Shown here: piece by piece, positions 50,001 through 59,000 of the stretch
How the letters are laid out: each line of letters opens with the position of its first letter
Numbering within the stretch: position 1 is the first letter of the stretch
Source: Candidula unifasciata
Lineage: Eukaryota > Mollusca > Gastropoda > Stylommatophora > Geomitridae
Length of the DNA: 64,000 nt
Direction of reading: 5' to 3'
Assembly: GCA_905116865.2 (NCBI GenBank)
Contig: CAJHNH020001114.1
Location: 152,501 to 216,500, forward strand
Notes under the pieces: model-generated
Databases searched by the model: none
Told to the model about the DNA's origin: nothing
The model's input: only the letters and a program-made list of their open reading frames with translations
Translations under genes and position numbers: made by a program

Positions 50001-53000
50001 CATAAAGAGGATTCCGATATAGTTTCTTGTCTTTTTCCTAGTGCTTATGCTGTAAAATGTCATAAAGGAGTCCGATATAGTTCCCTGTCTTTGTCCTAAT
50101 GCTTATGCTGTAAAATGTCAGAGAGGAGTCCTATATAGTTTGCCTTTGTCCCAGAACTTATGCTGTAAAATGTCACAGAGAGGAGTCCGATATAGTTTGT
50201 CTTTGTCCCAGAACTTATGCTGTAAAATGTCACAGAGAGGAGTCCGATATAGTTTGCCTTTGTCCCAGAACTTATGCTGTAAAATGTCACAGAGAGGAGT
50301 CCGATATAGTTTGTCTTTGTCCCAGAACTTATGCTGTAAAATGTCACAGAGAGGAGTCTGATATAGTTTCCTGTCTTTGTCCCAGAACTTATGCTGTAAA
50401 ATGTCACAGAGAGGAGTCCGATATAGTTTGTCTTTGTCCCAGTGCTTATGCTGTAAAATGTCACAGAGAGGAGTCAGATGTAGTTTCCTGTCTTTGTCTT
50501 TGTACCCGGCTGTTCTCATGTTATAGGCTCTAACTGCTGGCAGATTTTGTACCTTTCTGACCAGATGACCAAACCATTTGGTTCTTTGTCGTACACAATT
50601 ATTTACTAGCACTGTACCTACCATCATTCTGTTTTTTTTCTCCATTGGTGACTGTCTGGGCCCCCCCCTCCCCCCAGTAACAATTTTGATTGTCTCTTCT
50701 GATCTTGAGCACACGTGTCTTGCTGGCTATGCATTGGAGCACAGAAATATCTGCAGCTGTAAGGTTAAACTCAGGATTCTGATCAGCTTCGATACTTAAA
50801 AAGACACCCCCCCCCCCCACTCCCCCCCCCCCCCCACGCCATTTCCCACTCAGAATCAGATGCTAGGTAGAGAACATCATTTTGGAGATAATGATGTCTG
50901 AGCATTCCTAAAGATGTCATTTTCAAAAAAGATTAGTCCCAATGAAAAGTAGAATTAGCTTCTCAATACCACAATAATAGACAACAAACATTGCAGCTAG
51001 AAAACCTTGATCAGCATACAACACAAATGGACAGTGATATATTTGCTGAGAGCTGTTACAGAATCTCCATGACAACACTTTGGCAGTAGAAGCATTGTGT
51101 ATGCATGTCACTGTAGGGTATAGATTCTAGACAGAAAGCCACCAAGAGAGCTGGGATGGGATGGCAGATCAGTTATGGCAAGAGACATCATTCTGAAATT
51201 TGTTAGATAAAACTGTTTTGGCAGTTAGGACCAAGACCTTTAGGAGAGATGGAGCCCAGTAGACGGATAAGGCTGAGTAAACTGCTGTAGAAAGTGCTAA
51301 AAAACCTTTACCCTAAAGTAGACAAACTACACTGTAGAAAGTGCTGAAGTAACAACTCCACTATAAAGTAGATTAACTGCACTGTAGAAAGTGCTGAAGT
51401 AACAACTCCACTATAAAGTAGACAAACTGCACTGTAGAAAGTGCTGAAGTAACAACTCCACTATAAAGTAGACAAACTGCCCTGTAGAAAGTACTGAAGT
51501 AACAACTCCACTATAAAGCAGATTAACTGCACTGTAGAAAGTGCTGAAGTAACAACTCCACTATAAAGTAGACAAACTGCACTGTATAAAGTGCTGAAGT
51601 AACAACTCCACTATAAAGTAGACAAACTGCACTGTAGAAAGTGCTGAAGTAACAACTCCACTATAAAGTAGATTAACTGCACTGTAGAAAGTGCTGAAGT
51701 AACAACTCCACTATAAAGTAGATTAACTGCACTGTAGAAAGTGCTGAAGTAACAACTCCACTATAAAGTAGATTAACTGCACTGTAGAAAGTGCTGAAGT
51801 AACAACTCCACTATAAAGTAGACTAACTGCTGCACTGTAGAAAGTACCGAAGTAACAACTCCACTATAAAGAAGATTAACTGCACTGTAGAAAGTACTGA
51901 AGTAACAACTCCACTGTAAAGTAGACTAACTACACTGTAGAAAGTGCTGAAGTAACAATTCCACTATAAATAAAAGTGCGTTGTAGATAGTGCTGAAGTA
52001 ACAACTCCACTATAAAGTAGACTAACTGCACTGTAGAAAGTACCAAAGTAACAATTCCACTATAAATAAAAGTGTGTTGTAGAAAGTACTGAAGTAACAA
52101 CTCAACTGTAGACTTTGTAGAAAGTGCTGAAGTAACAACTCCGCTGTAAAGTAGACTAACTACACTATTGAAAGTGCCGAAGTAACAACTGTATGGTGCT
52201 GAAGGATGTCATTTAAAGATGAAAGGAAGAGGACATTGGTTGCTTTCAGCTGATTGCCAGTTTTCTGATCCGTTTATTTCAGCTTATAGCCAGGGAGAAT
52301 GAGAACAACAAGTCTTTCTTCAAAGCTAGCCTGAACAAGCTTTGTCTGACCTTTGAACCAAATCTAGAGAGAATGTACAGGCATGAGTACAAAGACAGGT
52401 GAGGTGGGCATATGCGGGAGAGTGTTTGAAAGATGCATGGAATATGAGAGAGTATTTGAAAGATGCATAGAATATGGGAGAGTATTTGAAACATGCATAA
52501 AATATGAGAGTGTTTGAAAGATGCAAGGAATAGGAATGAATATGGGAGAGTATTTGAAAGATGCATGGAATATCGGAAAGTGTTTGAAAGATGCATGGAA
52601 TATGGGAGAGTGTTGGAAAGATGCATGGAATATGGGAGAGTGTTTGAAAGATGCATGGAATATGGTAGTTTAATAAATACAGGGTGTAGTATAGGAGAGT
52701 GTTTGAAAGATGCATGGAATATGGGAGAGTGTTTGAAAGATGCATGGAATATGGTAGTTTAATAAATACAGGGTGCCATTTGAAAGATGCATGGAGTATG
52801 GGGGAGTGCTTGGAAGATGCTTGGAGTATGAGTTAGTGCTTGGAAGATGCATGGAGTATGGGGGAGTGCTTGGAAGATGCATGGAGTATGGGGGAGTGCT
52901 TGGAAGATGCATGGAGTACGGGGAAGTGCTTGGAAGAAGCAGGGGGTATGGGGAAGTGTTTGAAAGAAGCAGGGAGTATGGGGAAGTGTTTGAAAGAAGC

Positions 53001-56000
53001 AGGGTGTATAGGGGAGTGTTTGAAAGAAGCAGGGAGTATGGGGGAGTGTTCGGAATATAGGTGTTTGTGATGGATACAGTGAATATAGAAGTCTTTGAAG
53101 CTTATGTGAGAAATATAGAAGTTTGTTGCTGATAAGGGAATATAGTGTTTGTGGCTGATAAGGGAATTTAGAGGTGTTTGTGGCTGATACAGGGAATTTA
53201 GAGGTGTTTGTGGCTGATACAGGGAATTTAGAGGTGTTTGTGGCTGATAACAGGGAATTTAGAGGTGTTTGTGGCTGATACAGGGAATTTAGAGGTGTTT
53301 GTGGCTGATAACAGGGAATACAGTGATGTTTGTGGCTGCTACAGGGAATAGTGTTTTTTTTTTTTTTAAATTACCTGATAAGGGAATATAGGGGTGTTTG
53401 TGGCTGATACAGGAAATATAGTGATATTTGTGGCTGCTACAAGGAATATAGTGGTTTGTGGCTGCTACAGGGAATAGTGTTTTTGTTTTTTAATTACCTG
53501 ATACAGGGAATAAGAGGTGTTTGTGGCTGATACAGGGAATATAGAGGTGTTTGTGGCTGATACAGGGAATATAGAAGTGTTTGTGGCTGATACAGGGAAT
53601 ATAGGGGTGTTTGTGGCTGATACAGGAAATATAGTGATATTTGTGGCTGCTACAAGGAATATAGTGGTTTGTGGCTGCTACAGGGAATAGTGTTGTTTTT
53701 TTTAATTACCTGATACAGGGAATAAGAGGTGTTTGTGGCTGATACAGGGAATAAGGGGTGTTTGTGGCTGATACAGGGAATATAGAAGTGTTTGTGGCTG
53801 ATACAGGGAATATAGAAGTGTTTGTGGCTGATACAGGGAATATAGAAGTGTTTGTGGCTGATACAGGGAATATAGAAGTGTTTGTGGCTGATACAGGGAA
53901 TATAGAGGTGTTTGTGGCTGATACAGGGAATATAGAAGTGTTTGTGGCTGATACAGGGAATATAGGGGTGTTTGTGGCTGATACAGGAAATATAGTGATA
54001 TTTGTGGCTGCTACAAGGAATATAGTGGTTTGTGGCTGCTACAGGGAATATAGTGGTTTGTGGCTGCTACAGGGAATAGTGTTGTTTTTTTTAATTACCT
54101 GATACAGGGAATAAGAGGTGTTTGTGGCTGATACAGGGAATATAGGGGTGTTTGTGGCTGATACAGGGAATATAGAAGTGTTTGTGGCTGATACAGGGAA
54201 TATAGAAGTGTTTGTGGCTGATACAGGGAATATAGAAGTGTTTGTGGCTGATACAGGGAATATAGAAGTGTTTGTGGCTGATACAGGGAATATAGAGGTG
54301 TTTGTGGCTGATACAGGGAATATAGAAGTGTTTGTGGCTGATACAGGGAATATAGAAGTGTTTGTGGCTGATAAATAGTAGAGATCAGTGTTTGAACTGA
54401 CCACTGTATCACTTATGTAGTGGCCTAGAATATGTAAAGTTTTCACACTACAGGACCACCTTTACCTATATTTATGTTTGTGTGGTCATGTTTACAGATA
54501 TTTATCAGTTTGTGATGTGCTGATTTAACAAAGGCATATTTACCATCATATCTAAAGTGACATATCAAAGACATTTGCTTTTTTTTTTTCTGCATTATTT
54601 TATAGACCTGCCAGTGTGCTTATAAGAGCATGGCCCAAACAGCAAACTGAGAAAAAAATGAGATAAAACGTTACATTCAAAAACTGTTAGAGCGCTAAAA
54701 ACAAAACATAAAAAAATCAGAATTGTCAGTTGTCTGTTTAGCTTTGCCATGTAGCGCAAAAAACTGGACAGTTAGCCAAGAGTTAGAAAATTGAATTGAA
54801 GCCCTCAGGATCTGGATATACAGAAATAGTTGTATTTAATGGCAGAAAAAATTTTCATATACTTAGGTCATTACTTATGATGCCTCTATCTGGCATTTAA
54901 GCAGCAAGTCTCAAGGGGTTTCCCACAGTTTGTCCTCGAGGCCCGCTTTCCTCTGGCCATGTATTTTTTGGCTAGTTTTGTTTCTGTGGGGTCAGTTCTT
55001 TAGTATGTGCTCAAGTGTTTAGAACGAGGTGTGACTGGACACTGACTGGACTGGAAACATTCAAATACATTTTAAAGCAAATGTAAAAAGCCTACAAGCA
55101 CATTATCTTTTAAATTATTTTTCAAAACCTTTTATTTACAGTCTCCTTAGAATCTCTGGAAACATCTTAAGGGGTCCTTCAATTTTGTTTGGTAGGGAAA
55201 TCCATAGAACGTCCCATAGTATAGGGGTCTATGGTTAGGATTAGTTGCTATTCATTTAATACTAGCCATAACCTCCTATAATATTGTACTCTGCAGGTAA
55301 GCCCCAAGGAATTCACTACGAAATATCGAAGCCGACTAGATGGGGTCAAATAAAATTTGAAGTACTTTGTAATGAGACTGGAAATGAAAGCAGTTTTTGA
55401 AAAATGTTTAAAATCTTATGTATTTGTATTCTTTTTACATTTGGCTGAAGATATTTAAGAAAGTGGCAGTAGCCAGTGGCAGCCAACGTGCACTGGATCA
55501 CAAATTATTCCTCCCCATGACGCGTTACAGCAGAAGTGGTTTGTGATGATGATGTTTTCTCACTGATCACATCCATACAGAGGATAATTACTCTTTTTGA
55601 AAGTAATGCATATAATTAAAGCTTAATGGTTATTTTCCCATTTGGGGGTTTGCCATAAAGCGAAACCTCATGGTTTTGCAAGTGCTAAAACCTGTTTCTT
55701 GAAACCTCTTTCAGCAGTTATTGCCTGATTGGAAATAACAATAATACAGATGATTTATTCTATTGAAATTGAGTAGCCTTATATTGCTTTGAATAATGCA
55801 CATACAAATGAAAAACAAGTTTGTACAATAACTAGGTAGTCCAGTTGCTTTTAAACCACCATACCCCCTTTCTAGTCTAATAAGGGGTAACCAAATGATT
55901 TAAGAAAACTGTTAGTTCTAGTATGTCAGCCAGCAGTTGTTGTTTTCTTTCTTGAAATAATAAAAACTTTCTTGAAATAATACAAAATTAACTATTTATA

Positions 56001-59000
56001 TAGTCCTAAATAACTCTTAAAATCCAAACAATAGTTCTAATATAATTGTGTGGTCAGCAGTTGCTTTGTTTAAAAAAAAAAATATTTTTTTTACTGGTAT
56101 AATATATATAAGCAAACCGACTACTTTTGAAACCAAAAATATGCTTGTATAAAAACAGTCAGCACATCATAAAATGATACTTGCACGAGAAGCTCAACAT
56201 AGAACCCAGCTGCCCTCCTGTAATCAGCCTCTTCTACAAACATCTATTCCGCAGCCACCTGTTCCAAGAGAGCATGCTGTCCTCCCCACGGTACCAAATG
56301 GCTGCAGAAGCTGTCATCGCTCTGGCCGCCCTGCTGATCATGGCTATCTGTTGTCACATTATGTTTCACTTTGTCTGCACCCCCGGCCTAATTATCGCCA
56401 CTGTGGCCGGCCTGCTGTTGCAGACATTGATCTTCTTGGATGCCTTAACCAATGTCTTGTGCTTGGAGGTAGTATTCTATGTGTTTCCATTCAAAATTTT
56501 ACCATACTTCAATACTTTATTTAGTCTTAAACAGTGCATAATGTATGATTGGCTTTTCCTCCAGTGTTCGAAAGGTTCTTTTATTATCCTTCCGTTTTGT
56601 ATATTTTGTCTCCCATTAACTTTTAGTCTGAGACCATGTCAGCTATGTGACTGGCTGTTTCCCAGGGTCTCTGAAACAACACATTTATCTATTGTACCAT
56701 TTTTTTCCTTTTTTAAATATTGCTGTTTTTCTCAATTCTTTCTCTACTCAATGAGTAGCTTTGTGTCCCCTAGCTAAGCTCCAACTGCTCAGCATATCTT
56801 TTTACAAGGGAACAAGGGGGGGGGGGGGGGGGGGGGGGGTGGGGAAAGACTCACTAGGCTTTAACCTGGAGTATGGGCTGCTTCTTAGTCTGTTCTCTGA
56901 CCGTTGACCTGTCTAGCTTAGGAGGCTCTGCTGGTAGCTTACCCTACCACCAACTCAGCTCTTGTGTCAGTTTAGAAATGAAGCTCCCAGGCAAGGTGGA
57001 GACACTTTTGGAGGACTCACTGATTATGGAGGTCTTACTTAAAAGTGGCAGGTACCAGCAGCAGTAGATTTATTTTATTAGAAAATTGCCAGGTGAAATG
57101 TCTAAGCTGCTGAAAGGCATTGTGTCTGTCACTCTGGGGTAATAGAGAATGAATGAGCGGATTGGCTTGGCTCGCTGGTAGGGCCACAATAGGCAGAGGA
57201 AAAGGGATGGACGGGACCAGCATTCTCAACACTTCCAATGAGGCAGGATGAGAAGATGTTTTAGGAGACCATGTTGAATCGGCAACACCCAAAAGACAAG
57301 AACTTCATGTCAAAAGGTGTTGCCAATCATGAACATTATACAGATAGCCAAAGAAAAATAGTAAGCCAACACACAGTACTGGTGTCATCAGTTGCCACAC
57401 GCTGAGGGATATACTGAAGATGGGATCAGAGCGCTTATGGACTTAATCCAGTGTGCAGTGAGGATAATCTGTCAACTAACTAGTCTGCCACAGTGAGCAG
57501 TGATGTATAAGACCAAGTGGCAATCAGAGAGAGTGACTGTGAAAACAGTGTTCTGATGGAATAACAGTTTCTAGGAACTCTAATATTTTGAATGCAAGAA
57601 TTCTGTGCGGGTCCTGGAGACCCTTTTATGGAAGGGAGGAGGAAGAGTAGACTCACTACCCCCTTCTGCTCCCTGCCCAACTGCCCAGCAGTCATGTTGT
57701 GAATGTTAACTTTTTGTTCGTGACTTATGTTGTTCCTGTATACAGCAGAGCTGCCATATTTACATTTTTTTGGCCGGTGCATCAAACTTCATGAAGCATT
57801 TGTTGATGGGTTAACTTCTGGAAAGTAAAGTCAACCAATTAGAGGTGTTGTCATCAAAACTGAAGTGCCTTAGAGGCAAGGAACTGTCTGCATACATGTA
57901 AACCAAATCTGTAAAACAGATGTGCATGCAACCATTAAGCCCTGGAACAAGACAAAACATCCAGAAGAATCCGAAGATGATGAAGAGCTGGTACCCTCCC
58001 ACTGTTTATGATTTTACTTTTACATTGTGAGATATGCTAACAGAGACGCAATCTGGCCTGTTCGAACCACAATAAAGACAAAGCTAAATGGTACACAAGA
58101 GGATATGGGTTGCACGATAGCTTTCATTAAGGCTACCGGCCTCCTGATGTTTTCTGACAGATCAAGATGAAATTTTGCTTTAAAAAATACTGACACAGCT
58201 TCATGTTGTTGATGCCTCTGATAACTCTGGGAACCAATGTGAGTTAACCAGCTTCTTCTGCCCTTTATTCCCCCATTTATGGCACTGGCATATGATATCA
58301 CATCTAGTTTGAAAATGGAGGTGGAGGCAGTCACTGCTGCCTTCCACTGGCTTGAGAATCGGCTGTACACATGTTGTCATTGTCACTCACAGAGCATATT
58401 CAGAAAGGTGGAGACAGGTATGCTCTGTGCAGAGTGGCCTCTTCAGAGGTCCCAGATAGTTAGTATCCTTTGGATATTTTCTTCAGGTGATGCTAGTGTG
58501 ATGGGGAATGAGCAGGCATGTAGACTGTCTGGTTCTGCACCACTTGGTGGTGAATTGATGTATGGCAAGCTAGACGTTGTAAGGGCCCTCTGGGAGTGAG
58601 TGAACAGTGTGGAAGAGCAAATAGACCATTACGGTCTGAGGAGAATGGCTCTGCAAGGAGTTACCAGGGCATCTGATGAACACTCAAAGGAAGGGTGAGA
58701 TGGATATACAATCAGTTACTGGTGCCATCATAACTGGAACTCTCTGTTTGCTGCTGGAGATAGGGATGGAGCGCTTATGGGGGTGTCATGAGTGCTAGAC
58801 TGTTGACTCTTAGTTCAACATTCAACATTCCCCAATAGAGCACAGGCCCTTTTTGTCCAACTCCCACCAACTTGTCCAATCTCTTGCTATTGCTTGCAGC
58901 TCACTTTTATGTCCTCCCCCCCCCCCCCCTGCCCCCGCCCCCTTTCTTTTCTCTTAAACTTCACTCTCTAGCTTTCTTCTGTCTGTCTTGATCTGCCTTT

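Noticed and set aside
53758..54446. Ten-residue VFVADTGNIE repeats that look like a beta-propeller or adhesin-like protein
   Set aside because: The 30-bp unit keeps several frames open on both strands and the array is inside intron 6 of the cyclase.
56181..56777. Single-exon protein of 198 residues with membrane helices
   Set aside because: Only 56255-56468 is cyclase-like and it is bounded by a good acceptor and donor. The extensions are intron read-through.
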